From an uncultured Algibacter sp. (GTDB lineage Bacteria; Bacteroidota; Bacteroidia; Flavobacteriales; Flavobacteriaceae), in assembly GCA_947499935.1 (NCBI GenBank), contig CANMQH010000004.1, forward strand, positions 62,001 through 126,000: a stretch of DNA of 64,000 bases, written 5' to 3'. The position numbers and the translations under genes were made by a program. Shown here one piece after another: positions 26,752 through 35,605 of the stretch. The stretch's first letter is position 1. Each line of letters starts with the position of its first letter. The notes below the pieces were generated by a model, which was given only the letters and a program-made list of their open reading frames with translations, searched no databases and was not told where the DNA came from.

Positions 26752-29700
26752 ATGAGTAAAACCAATTCTATTTTACGTAAATTGTTATTTGCAATTATCG
26801 TAACGTCTATATCCTTTTTGGGGTATAGTCAAACCGTCAACGTAAGTGGCGAAACCCCTTTTAGGAAATGGCATAAAATTGCCGTTTCTCTTACTCTCCC
26901 ATCCAATGTAAGCGAATCCAATACTAGCTTTAAAAACAATCGTATGGATGTTATTTTCACAGACCCTAGTGGGAATAATATTAGAGTACCTGGTTTTTTT
27001 GCTGCAGATGATAATGCTGCTAATTCTAATGCAAAACAAGGTCGCATTTTTAAAGCTTATTTAAGACCTTACCAAACAGGTAACTGGACCTATCGTGTAC
27101 TTTATTACACTGGCAACAATGTGGCTTTAAGAAACGTAAACCAATTACCTGCGCCTGTACACAATATTACGGGTACCATAAATGGTGTTTCTAGAACTAA
27201 TAAATCAGCTCCAGATTTACGAGCAAAAGGTAGATTAGAATACCAAAAAACAGGAACTAATAACCAACGTCGATATTTAAAATGGGCAGAAACTGGTGAA
27301 TATTTCTTAAAGTTTGGACCAGATTCTCCAGAAAACATGCTTGATTATGATGATTTTGATCATGATGTTAATAAAAACAACTGTGGTCTTTGTTCAGAAC
27401 ATTCTTTTAATCCACATGCTAGCGACTGGAACTCTGGTGACCCCACTTGGGATGGTGGAAAAGGTAAAAACCTAATTGGTGCTGTTAATTACCTAAAAAA
27501 CCAGCAGATGAATTCTATGTCGATGTCTCTTTTTGGAGGTGACGATAAAAATGTGTTTCCTTGGACCAGTTTAACTAATAAATTTCAGTTTGATGTTTCT
27601 AAACTAGAACAATGGGAAATTGTTTTTGATCATGCTGAAAAAAATGGTCTTATGCTTCACTTTAAATTAGCAGAAGCTGAAAACTGGGATGCACTTACAC
27701 TAGATCAAATCAAAGTATTTTATCGTGAAATGGTAGCTAGATTTGGACATCACTTAGGTTTAGAATGGAACATTTCTGAAGAATTTGGTGGAAAGGATAG
27801 TACAAACCCTGCCAATGCCATTCCTAGAATTGACTTTTTAGCAGGTATAGACCCTTGGCAAACGCATAGAGTTTTCCATACATACCCTAATCAACATGAA
27901 AAATTCTATGACTATTTAATAAACAATAATGCTAAAATAACAGGTGCTTCTATACAAAGTAGTAGAAAACAAGATTATAACGATGCTTATGATGGTGAGT
28001 CTGGCATAAAAACTTGGATAGATAAATCTAGAAGTTCTGGTACGCCATGGGTTGTTGTTAGTGATGAGCAAAATCCTGGTTCTACAGGTATGTTTACATC
28101 TGAAGCTATTAGCGATGATAATGTGATTCCAGCAGCAAGAACAAAAATTCTTTGGAAAGGTCTCATGGGAGGCGGTGCCGGTGTTATGTGGTATGGCGGT
28201 TCTCAAGGTGATTTTAAAACTGAAAATTTCAATAGATTTTCAACCATGTTCGAATGGTCTAAAATTGCCATCTTACAATTTTTTGAAGGTAATGGAATAG
28301 AATACTGGAAAATGCAAAATAACGATGCATTAGCTAGTGGAGGTAATAATAGATGTTTAGCACAAGTTGGCCAAAGCTACATTGTTTATCTTGAAAATGG
28401 TGGCACATCCAACTTAAACCTATCTGGTCAATCTGGAAATTACAATGTAAAATGGTTTAACCCAAGAAATGGTGGTGGTTTACAAAATGGTTCTGTAGCA
28501 TCTATTTCTGGAGGCGGAAATAAAAGTATTGGAAACCCTCCTAGTAATGCAAATTCAGACTGGGTAGCTCTAATTACAAAAGCTGGCGGACCAAATGTTG
28601 CTGTTTCAGGAATTAATATTACTCCAGCTACCACTACTTTAGAAGTTGGTAAAACACTAACACTAACACAATCAATAAGCCCTAATAACGCTTCAGACAA
28701 AACAGTATCATGGTCTACAAGTAATGCAAGTATAGCTACCGTAAATTCTAATGGACTTATTACTGCCGTAGCACAAGGTCAAGTAACTATTACTGGTACA
28801 ACACAAAATGGAAATTTTACAGATAACTCTGTAATTACTGTAACTGCTGCTCCAGTTATAGAAACGGGGTGTCCTTTCGAAGAAGACAATGGATTGTTAG
28901 TTATTGAAGCAGAAAATGTTAAAAATTTTGATACTGCATTATTTACACTTGAAACAGGAAATGTAGGAACTACTAGCCCTACAGGAACTGGATATTTAAG
29001 ATATAATGGCCCCAACCATTTTGGTGCTCAAGTAGCAGAACATACTGTTGCTTATAAAATTAAAATTAATAGCCCTGGCACGTATAGATTCTTATGGAGA
29101 AACGTAAGAGACCCTCAAGCTGCTACTGGAGATGCTGCCAATGATGCATGGGTATACATAAAAGGAAATGGAGCTAGATTCTATGGTAAAAAAGGTGCTA
29201 ATGAGTATACTTTAACAAAACCTACAAAAGCATGGATACAAAAATCTGAATTCGATTTTATAGCCAATGGAGAAACTCGTGTTAATGGACAAACCGTTAA
29301 CAGTATGGCTTTATGGGCAGACTTTGCAACTGCAGGAGAATATACTATTGAATATGGAGGTCGATCTAAAGGACATAGTGTAGATAGAATTGTATTATTT
29401 AAAGCAGACAAACAAGCTGATGCTAAAAATATTAGCACTCCAGAATCTGCGCAGTCAAGCGGTAACTGTGGTGGTGGCAATCCAAACCCAAACCCAAATC
29501 CTGGCTGTTCTGATATTACACTAAATGCAGTTGATTTTCCTACTGCAAGAGTCACTGGGTTTTCGCCTGCATATATTGATAATGCAAGAAATGCTATGGC
29601 TATAAATGCTGCACAACATAAAGATAAATTTGCAGCTGTTAAACAAAGTTTTACTGGAGCTGATGGTACTTATAATATTACCATTACTACTTTAGCAGAA

Positions 29701-31053
29701 TTAGATGGAGAGTCAACCTACAGAGTAAAAGTAGGCGGAACATTGGTTGGAACATACCAAAATCCAACGACAACTGTAGACTATACGCCTACCACAAAAA
29801 CATGGAACAATATTAGTATTAAAAACGGAGATGATATTCAAGTTGAATTTAACTCTAACACCAATGGTAATATTCCTGAAGGTACTAGTACAGCTTTCTC
29901 TAGAGGTAGATGGACGCAATTAGCTTTTGTTTGTAATGGAGGTGTAACACCACCGGCTGCTAATGACACTATAGATATTTCTGGTGTTTCTACTTCTGTA
30001 GTATCTGCAACAACTTATACCATACCTGTTAATTATACGGCTAGTACTAATCGAGATATTGTTGTCGCTTTATTTAAAGCCAATGTATGGCAAAATTCTG
30101 TTAAAGCTTCAGTTAATGCTGGAACTGGCTCTCAAACACTCACTATAAATCTTAGCGATGCTCCTGCAGAAGGCACAGACTATTCTTGGAGAGCTAGCAT
30201 TAGACCAACTGGAGGTAATGGTAGTCAAGCTATTTCAAGAAACAGGGTTAACTTTACTGTAGAGACTACTGGTAGTAACAGTAGCCAAACACCATTTGGA
30301 GGAACTGCGAGATCTATCCCAGGTGTCGTTCAAGCCGAAGATTATGATGAAGGTGGGCAAGATATTGCATATAAAGATACAGATTCTGCTACCAATCACT
30401 TTGGTGAATATAGAACTGATGGAGTCGATATTCAAGTAACAACTGATCCTCAAGGAGGTACTCATAATATTGGTCGAATGCGCGCTGGGGAATGGTTAGA
30501 ATATACTGTTAATGTAACAACAACTCAAAATTATAATTTTTTCCCTAGAGTTGCTTCTCTTAATGGCAATGGGAAATTTAAAATTTTAATAGATGGTACA
30601 GATATTTCAGGTACTTTAAATGTCCCAAATACTGGAGCATGGCAAACATTTGAAAATGTTGTTGTAAGGAATGTTAATCTAAATGCAGGCGCCCATGTTG
30701 TAAGAATTGAAATTATAGAAAGCGGAATGAACTTAAGTAGATGGACAGCATGGCCTAGTACATCAACTAATCGTTCTGTACTATCATTCACAGATATTGA
30801 TTCCGAAAATGTTGAGACTAGCATATCTGTTTACCCTAATCCATTTGGCGATAATGGATTAACTATTAAAGTTAAGGGTAATAAAGGTGGAACAACGTAT
30901 AGTATTAGTGATATTAATGGTAGATTATTAAATTCAGGTAAATCTAACAACGACACAATTACTATTTCTCCAAACGTATTAAGCTCTAAAGGTATTTATA
31001 TACTAAAAGTAAATACAGACGGAAAACAGTCTATACACAAAGTTGTGAAATAA
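26752..31053 (+). CDS. Secreted DUF5060/glycosidase-like protein with CBM6, T9SS substrate (paralogue 3)
   Basis: 1433 residues. Signal peptide 1-26, DUF5060-like domain (about 28-115), barrel (about 150-500) with candidate catalytic E343 (NISEEFGG) and E439 (SDEQN), collagen-binding-type domain, Big_2 (615-700), GH115-C-like beta-sandwich (702-896), an Asn-Pro linker (GGGNPNPNPNPG, about 906-917), the beta module shared with paralogue 1 (918-1063), one Ig-like repeat matching the second Ig-like repeat of paralogue 1 (1071-1173), then a family 6 carbohydrate-binding module found only here (about 1178-1336; GVVQAEDYDEGGQDIAYKDT, MRAGEWLEYTVNV) and a T9SS tail (1357-1433). CBM6 commonly binds xylan, beta-glucan or agar-type chains, supporting a polysaccharide target. 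Substrate not determinable. Confidence 0.86.
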   Translation: MSKTNSILRKLLFAIIVTSISFLGYSQTVNVSGETPFRKWHKIAVSLTLPSNVSESNTSFKNNRMDVIFTDPSGNNIRVPGFFAADDNAANSNAKQGRIFKAYLRPYQTGNWTYRVLYYTGNNVALRNVNQLPAPVHNITGTINGVSRTNKSAPDLRAKGRLEYQKTGTNNQRRYLKWAETGEYFLKFGPDSPENMLDYDDFDHDVNKNNCGLCSEHSFNPHASDWNSGDPTWDGGKGKNLIGAVNYLKNQQMNSMSMSLFGGDDKNVFPWTSLTNKFQFDVSKLEQWEIVFDHAEKNGLMLHFKLAEAENWDALTLDQIKVFYREMVARFGHHLGLEWNISEEFGGKDSTNPANAIPRIDFLAGIDPWQTHRVFHTYPNQHEKFYDYLINNNAKITGASIQSSRKQDYNDAYDGESGIKTWIDKSRSSGTPWVVVSDEQNPGSTGMFTSEAISDDNVIPAARTKILWKGLMGGGAGVMWYGGSQGDFKTENFNRFSTMFEWSKIAILQFFEGNGIEYWKMQNNDALASGGNNRCLAQVGQSYIVYLENGGTSNLNLSGQSGNYNVKWFNPRNGGGLQNGSVASISGGGNKSIGNPPSNANSDWVALITKAGGPNVAVSGINITPATTTLEVGKTLTLTQSISPNNASDKTVSWSTSNASIATVNSNGLITAVAQGQVTITGTTQNGNFTDNSVITVTAAPVIETGCPFEEDNGLLVIEAENVKNFDTALFTLETGNVGTTSPTGTGYLRYNGPNHFGAQVAEHTVAYKIKINSPGTYRFLWRNVRDPQAATGDAANDAWVYIKGNGARFYGKKGANEYTLTKPTKAWIQKSEFDFIANGETRVNGQTVNSMALWADFATAGEYTIEYGGRSKGHSVDRIVLFKADKQADAKNISTPESAQSSGNCGGGNPNPNPNPGCSDITLNAVDFPTARVTGFSPAYIDNARNAMAINAAQHKDKFAAVKQSFTGADGTYNITITTLAELDGESTYRVKVGGTLVGTYQNPTTTVDYTPTTKTWNNISIKNGDDIQVEFNSNTNGNIPEGTSTAFSRGRWTQLAFVCNGGVTPPAANDTIDISGVSTSVVSATTYTIPVNYTASTNRDIVVALFKANVWQNSVKASVNAGTGSQTLTINLSDAPAEGTDYSWRASIRPTGGNGSQAISRNRVNFTVETTGSNSSQTPFGGTARSIPGVVQAEDYDEGGQDIAYKDTDSATNHFGEYRTDGVDIQVTTDPQGGTHNIGRMRAGEWLEYTVNVTTTQNYNFFPRVASLNGNGKFKILIDGTDISGTLNVPNTGAWQTFENVVVRNVNLNAGAHVVRIEIIESGMNLSRWTAWPSTSTNRSVLSFTDIDSENVETSISVYPNPFGDNGLTIKVKGNKGGTTYSISDINGRLLNSGKSNNDTITISPNVLSSKGIYILKVNTDGKQSIHKVVK

Positions 31054-31090
31054 TATAAACAACTGATGCTAAAGTTAATTAGCTAGATTA

Positions 31091-31132
31091 AAGCCAAAGC
31101 CTCTCAATTATGAGGCTTTGGCTTTTCTTTTT
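31091..31132 (+). terminator. Rho-independent terminator after paralogue 3
   Basis: AAGCCAAAGCCTC and GAGGCTTTGGCTT form a perfect 13-base stem with an 8-base loop, followed by TTCTTTTT. It closes the three-gene cluster. Confidence 0.92.
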
Positions 31133-31307
31133 ACAAAAAAATCTTAAAATTTTCACTTATAACTTTCTTTCTTCATTTACTCTAAAACGTACTATGTTTT
31201 AATGCATAATTAAATTGAATTATATCATATCTACTATCAATACCATAAAAAACACTTCTTAACACATTTTCAAAAGATAAAAAGACTTACTTTGTTATTA
31301 ATCGTAT

Positions 31308-31315
31308 TATATTTG
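31308..31315 (+). promoter_or_regulatory. -7 box candidate for the PfkB kinase gene
   Basis: TATATTTG, a perfect match to TAnnTTTG, 23 bases before the ATG. The nearest upstream TTTG (31291-31294) is only 13 bases away, closer than usual for a -33 element. Confidence 0.45.
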
Positions 31316-31338
31316 CAGAAAAATAGCAAACACTTTTA

Positions 31339-32265
31339 ATGAGTAAATTAGTAATAGTTGGCTCTGTAGCATTTGATGCTATTGAAACGCCTTTTGGAAA
31401 AACAGATAAAATTCTTGGTGGTGCAGCAACTTACATTGGGTTGTCGGCATCTTATTTTAATATTGATGCAGCGGCTGTATCTATTGTAGGAGGTGATTTT
31501 CCACAAGATTATTTAGATTTATTATCTAACAAAAACATTGATATTTCTGGTGTAGAAATCGTAAAAGATGGAAAAACATTCTATTGGAGTGGTCGCTATC
31601 ACAACGATATGAATTCTCGTGACACTCTGGTTACCGAGTTAAATACCCTTGCCGATTTTAACCCTGTAGTACCTAACGCTTATAAAGATGCTGAAGTGGT
31701 AATGTTAGGTAATTTACATCCCCTTGTTCAATCTAGCGTTTTAGACCAAATGACTTCTGAATCTAAATTAGTGATTTTAGATACAATGAATTTTTGGATG
31801 GATTGTGCTCTAGAAGATTTACTCAATGTTATTAAACGTGTTGATGTGATTACCATAAATGATGAGGAAGCAAGACAATTAACTGGTGAATATTCTCTAG
31901 TCGTTGCTGCAAAAAAAATACATGACATGGGGCCAAAATACGTTGTCATTAAAAAAGGAGAACATGGCGCTTTATTATTTCATAACGAGCATGTTTTCTA
32001 TGCACCTGCTTTACCTCTTAAAGAAGTTTTTGACCCAACTGGAGCAGGAGACACCTTTGCTGGTGGGTTTGCAGGTTATATTGCAAAAACTGGAGATACC
32101 TCTTTCGAGAATATGAAAAATGCGGTAATACATGGATCTGCACTTGCTTCATTTTGTGTAGAAAAATTTGGAACCGAACGTATCCAAAATTTATCAAGAG
32201 AAGAAGTGCACAAACGCTTATTACAGTTTAAACATTTGACACAATTTGATATAGAATTAACATAA
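31339..32265 (+). CDS. PfkB family sugar/nucleoside kinase
   Basis: 308 residues. The N-terminal GGAATYIGLSASYF region and the C-terminal signature DPTGAGDTFAGGFAGY (anion hole and catalytic Asp) define the ribokinase/PfkB fold; VITINDEEARQLTG is also typical. The substrate may be a nucleoside or sugar; adenosine, ribose and fructose 1-phosphate are all possible. In flavobacteria this kinase is, to my recollection, regularly found next to the long PurF-like gene, as here (156-base gap), hinting at purine or PRPP metabolism. It is cytoplasmic and has its own terminator. Confidence 0.88.
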   Translation: MSKLVIVGSVAFDAIETPFGKTDKILGGAATYIGLSASYFNIDAAAVSIVGGDFPQDYLDLLSNKNIDISGVEIVKDGKTFYWSGRYHNDMNSRDTLVTELNTLADFNPVVPNAYKDAEVVMLGNLHPLVQSSVLDQMTSESKLVILDTMNFWMDCALEDLLNVIKRVDVITINDEEARQLTGEYSLVVAAKKIHDMGPKYVVIKKGEHGALLFHNEHVFYAPALPLKEVFDPTGAGDTFAGGFAGYIAKTGDTSFENMKNAVIHGSALASFCVEKFGTERIQNLSREEVHKRLLQFKHLTQFDIELT

Positions 32266-32270
32266 TCAAG

Positions 32271-32296
32271 CGCGCTCTAAAATAGAGTGCGTTTTT
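32271..32296 (+). terminator. Terminator after the PfkB kinase gene
   Basis: CGCGCTCTA, loop AAAA, TAGAGTGCG with one G-T pair, then TTTTT. It begins 6 bases after the stop and separates the kinase from purF. Confidence 0.85.
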
Positions 32297-32421
32297 GGTT
32301 TTAACAAAAAATCATTAACATTATATTAGCACTCTTAAAATTAGAGGACTAAGAATAATTAATTTAACTTTAGCCTAGCTATTTAGAATATTGAGTTTAC
32401 AAACATTTACAAATTTACAAT

Positions 32422-34320
32422 ATGAGTGATGCCTTAAAACATGAATGTGGAATAGCCGTAATTAGACTTTTAAAGCCATTAGAGTTTTATAAAAAAAAAT
32501 ACGGAACGGCCTTTTATGGTGTAAACAAAATGTATCTAATGATGGAAAAGCAGCACAATCGTGGACAGGACGGTGCTGGGCTTGCAAGCATAAAATTAGA
32601 CACCAAACCAGGGGAACGTTACATTAGCAGAGTACGCTCTGTAGCGCAACAACCAATACAGGATATTTTTGGGCAAATTAATGATAGAATTAATAAAGAG
32701 TTTTCTGAACACCCAGAGTATAAAGATGATGTTGCTTTACAAAAAAAGCATTTACCATACATTGGCGAAGTTTTATTAGGACATGTACGTTATGGCACAT
32801 TCGGAAAAAACAGCGTAGAAAGTGTACACCCGTTTTTAAGACAAAATAACTGGATGCACAGAAACTTAATTATGGCTGGTAACTTTAACATGACTAATGT
32901 TAAAGAGCTTTTTGGCAACCTCATAGAACTAGGTCAACATCCAAAAGAATATACCGATACCATAACCATTATGGAAAAAATTGGTCATTTTTTAGATGAT
33001 GCTGTAAGTAAAATATATAAAGATTTAAAAAAAGAAGGCTATAATAAACGACAAGCTTCACCGCTAATAGCCGAGCGTCTTAAGGTTAGTAAAATTTTAA
33101 AACGTGCCGCAAAAAACTGGGATGGTGGTTACGCTATGGCGGGATTAATTGGTCATGGTGACTCATTTGTATTGAGAGACCCCGCTGGTATTCGCCCTGC
33201 ATATTATTATCAAGATGATGAAATTGTTGTTGTAGCTTCAGAAAGGCCTGTAATACAAACCGTTTTTGATGTAAAGTTTGAGGACATAAAGGAATTAGAT
33301 CCTGGACATGCCATCATTACTAAAAAATCTGGTAAAGTTGCCATAAAAAAAATATTAGAGCCTCTTGAAAGAAAATCATGTTCGTTTGAACGTATTTATT
33401 TTTCTCGAGGTAGTGATGCAGAAATTTATCAAGAGCGAAAAATGCTTGGTAAGTTGTTAATGCCCAAAGTACTTGAGGCTATAAACAATGACACAAAAAA
33501 CACGGTATTCTCTTATATTCCAAATACTGCTGAAACGTCTTTTTATGGTATGGTGGAGACTGCTGAGGCTTTTATAAATAAAACCAAAACCGCAGCGATA
33601 CTAAATGGGCAACGCTCTTTATCTGCCGCTAAGGTTACCGAAATCTTATCAGAGCGCGCACGAATTGAAAAAATTGCTATTAAAGATGTTAAATTAAGAA
33701 CCTTTATTACAGAAGATAGTAGTAGAGATGACTTGGTAGCACACGTTTACGATGTAACCTATGGGGTTATTAAACCTACCGACAATCTTGTAATTATAGA
33801 TGATAGTATAGTAAGGGGAACTACTCTTAAAATGAGTATCCTCAAAATGCTAGACCGATTAAAGCCTAAAAAAATTATTGTGGTGTCTTCTGCCCCGCAA
33901 ATTCGTTATCCGGATTGTTATGGTATCGATATGGCAAATCTAGAAAGTCTAGTTGCATTTAGAGCTGCTTTGGCATTACTAAAAGACACTAATAAATACG
34001 ATATTGTAAAAAATGTGTACGATCGATGTGTACAACAAAAAGATTTAGACGATAAGGATGTTCAAAATTTTGTTAAGGATATTTATAGTCCCTTTACCGA
34101 TCAAGAAATATCCGATAAAATTGCCGAGTTGTTAAGTGATGATTCTATTAAAGCAGAAATTAAAATAATATTTCAACCTGTTGAAAATTTACATAAAGCC
34201 TGCCCTAATCATTTAGGTGATTGGTATTTTACAGGAAATTACCCTACAGCAGGAGGGAATAGAGTTGTAAATAGGGCATTTATTAATTTTTATGAAGGTA
34301 ATAAAGAGCGTGCTTATTAA
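32422..34320 (+). CDS. purF: Long-form amidophosphoribosyltransferase (PurF-like)
   Basis: 632 residues, against roughly 470-510 for ordinary PurF. An N-terminal glutamine amidotransferase domain has C9 in HECGIAVI as the nucleophile after processing of a short leader, with HNRGQDGAGLAS and GHVRYGT; the C-terminal phosphoribosyltransferase domain has the PRPP loop VIIDDSIVRGTT (about 458-469). The enzyme makes 5-phosphoribosylamine from PRPP and glutamine in the first step of purine synthesis. The extra length comes from insertions, for example an 80-residue charged stretch near 75-110 and 190-230, and a tail after residue 530 (DKIAELLSDDSIKAEIKIIF). Bacteroidota often carry such a long form in addition to a standard PurF, so this could be a paralogue with a changed role. 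Confidence 0.85.
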   Translation: MSDALKHECGIAVIRLLKPLEFYKKKYGTAFYGVNKMYLMMEKQHNRGQDGAGLASIKLDTKPGERYISRVRSVAQQPIQDIFGQINDRINKEFSEHPEYKDDVALQKKHLPYIGEVLLGHVRYGTFGKNSVESVHPFLRQNNWMHRNLIMAGNFNMTNVKELFGNLIELGQHPKEYTDTITIMEKIGHFLDDAVSKIYKDLKKEGYNKRQASPLIAERLKVSKILKRAAKNWDGGYAMAGLIGHGDSFVLRDPAGIRPAYYYQDDEIVVVASERPVIQTVFDVKFEDIKELDPGHAIITKKSGKVAIKKILEPLERKSCSFERIYFSRGSDAEIYQERKMLGKLLMPKVLEAINNDTKNTVFSYIPNTAETSFYGMVETAEAFINKTKTAAILNGQRSLSAAKVTEILSERARIEKIAIKDVKLRTFITEDSSRDDLVAHVYDVTYGVIKPTDNLVIIDDSIVRGTTLKMSILKMLDRLKPKKIIVVSSAPQIRYPDCYGIDMANLESLVAFRAALALLKDTNKYDIVKNVYDRCVQQKDLDDKDVQNFVKDIYSPFTDQEISDKIAELLSDDSIKAEIKIIFQPVENLHKACPNHLGDWYFTGNYPTAGGNRVVNRAFINFYEGNKERAY

Positions 34321-34433
34321 TATTCAAAAATTCGGTTTGAATAAGAAAGCAAAGCAATAGTACTTTTAATCCGAAAAACATGCGGTTCACCTAATAAATA
34401 ATCAAAATTTATAAAATACACATAAATTAGAGT

Positions 34434-34507
34434 TACCATAACATAAGTAGGTTAAGTTCATGGTAGATTTGGGGCAAAAAAAGGCGAACATATGTTCGCC
34501 TTTTTTT
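34434..34507 (+). ncRNA. Candidate small RNA, copy 1
   Basis: Begins TACCATAACATAAGTAGG and carries an ATGGTA that can pair with the initial TACCAT, then a purine-rich linker (GATTTGGGGC, seven A) and a perfect 18-base palindrome GGCGAACATATGTTCGCC (34483-34500) followed by seven T, the form of a Rho-independent terminator. A -7-like TAAATTAG lies at 34423-34430, just before. The first 47 bases are identical in copy 2, far above the similarity of the surrounding sequence. Confidence 0.6.
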
Positions 34508-34651
34508 ATTTAACCATGTAAAGACTCTTCTTTACTGACATATTTTTCTGTCTTTTTACATTTAATACAGTATACTAATTCTGTTAAGCCAATATTTAAG
34601 TAGTTTAACTAAAATATTAATGCATTTTAACCCAGTATTATATATTTACCC

Positions 34652-34723
34652 TACCATAACATAAGTAGGTTAAGTTCATGGTAGATTTGGGGCAAAAAGG
34701 TGAACACTCGTGTTCGCCTTTTT
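34652..34723 (+). ncRNA. Candidate small RNA, copy 2
   Basis: Same 47-base body as copy 1, then a different but still perfectly pairing hairpin: GGTGAACAC, loop TC, GTGTTCGCC (34699-34718), and a T run. Here CTACCAT pairs with ATGGTAG over 7 bases. The upstream TATATTTA at 34643-34650 resembles a -7 box. Sequence change with preserved pairing in the terminator stem supports a transcribed RNA. Confidence 0.6.
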
Positions 34724-34873
34724 CATTTTAAGGTTTTGTGTTATTCAGAAATACGTGCACAATCGTTTTTAACAGTACATTTTAAATTATTCACCAAACA
34801 TAATTCCTATAAACAAAAAAGCAAGCCCAATACAACATGAGCTTGCCAATATATTATTTACACCTAACGAATT

Positions 34874-35482
34874 TTATTTAGCCTCAGCGTAACGTTTTTC
34901 AACTTCATTCCAATTAATTACATTAAAAAATGCAGAAATGTAATCTGGACGACGGTTTTGGTAATTTAAATAATAAGCATGTTCCCAAACATCTAAACCT
35001 AAAATAGGTTTTCCGCCACAACCTACGCCTGGCATTAATGGGTTATCTTGATTTGGTGTAGAACAAATTTCTACTTTACCTCCTTTATGTACACATAACC
35101 AAGCCCAGCCTGATCCAAAACGAGTACCTGCTGCCTTAGTAAAAGCTTCTTCAAAAGCTTCTTTTGAACCAAATGCAGCATCAATAGCATCTTTTAAATC
35201 TCCAGATAAACGTCCTTTTCCTTCTGGATTCATAACACTCCAAAATAAAGAATGATTATAAAAACCACCACCGTTATTTCTAACTCCAGCATTGTTCATG
35301 TCAAGATTTTCAAGAATAGCATCAATAGATTTTCCTTCTAAATCTGTTCCAGCAATAGCACTATTTAATTTATTAGTATATCCTTGGTGATGTTTTGAAT
35401 GATGTATTTCCATGGTACGTGCATCTATATGAGGTTCTAGAGCATCGTAAGCGTATCCTAATTTCGGTAATTCGAAAGCCAT
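34874..35482 (-). CDS. Fe/Mn superoxide dismutase
   Basis: 202 residues. All four metal ligands are seen: H27 (MEIHHSKHH), H77 (FYNHSLFW), D164 and H168 ([19 protein letters not shown]). The enzyme dismutates superoxide to oxygen and hydrogen peroxide; without signal peptide it is cytoplasmic. Iron, manganese or cambialistic use cannot be settled by eye. Monocistronic, with a -7 box (TAAATTTG) 34 bases upstream. Confidence 0.95.
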   Translation of the reverse strand: MAFELPKLGYAYDALEPHIDARTMEIHHSKHHQGYTNKLNSAIAGTDLEGKSIDAILENLDMNNAGVRNNGGGFYNHSLFWSVMNPEGKGRLSGDLKDAIDAAFGSKEAFEEAFTKAAGTRFGSGWAWLCVHKGGKVEICSTPNQDNPLMPGVGCGGKPILGLDVWEHAYYLNYQNRRPDYISAFFNVINWNEVEKRYAEAK

Positions 35483-35516
35483 AATTTTTTGTTTTTATAT
35501 TAATGTATAGTTTCAT

Positions 35517-35524
35517 CAAATTTA
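35517..35524 (-). promoter_or_regulatory. -7 box candidate for the superoxide dismutase gene
   Basis: TAAATTTG on the minus strand, a full match to TAnnTTTG, 34 bases before the ATG. No TTG at the expected -33 distance. Confidence 0.45.
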
Positions 35525-35605
35525 CACATAAAAGCCATTAATAAAAAATAATATATAGCTATCAAATCATTGATAGTTTTTATCTTGTATCATAAATTTT
35601 GGTTC

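Larger units (their letters stand above)
34321..34873. other. 553-base intergenic region carrying two copies of a terminator-ended repeat
   Basis: Lies between purF (plus) and the SOD gene (minus). No protein gene is supported. Its content is the two repeats at 34434-34507 and 34652-34723, separated by 144 bases of AT-rich sequence; the remaining flanks show nothing recognisable. Confidence 0.8.

Noticed and set aside
19304-31053. Composite transposon or phage origin of the three-paralogue cluster
   Set aside because: No transposase, integrase, terminal inverted repeats or target duplications were seen; tandem duplication explains the arrangement.
34434-34723. CRISPR-like spacing of two direct repeats
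   Set aside because: Only two copies, repeat body of 47 bases with terminators, and 144 bases between them; no cas genes.
34465-34729. Short frames starting MVDLGQK in both intergenic repeats
   Set aside because: They run through the terminator hairpins, change frame between copies because of a 2-base difference, and diverge in sequence after seven codons; the structure, not the peptide, is conserved.
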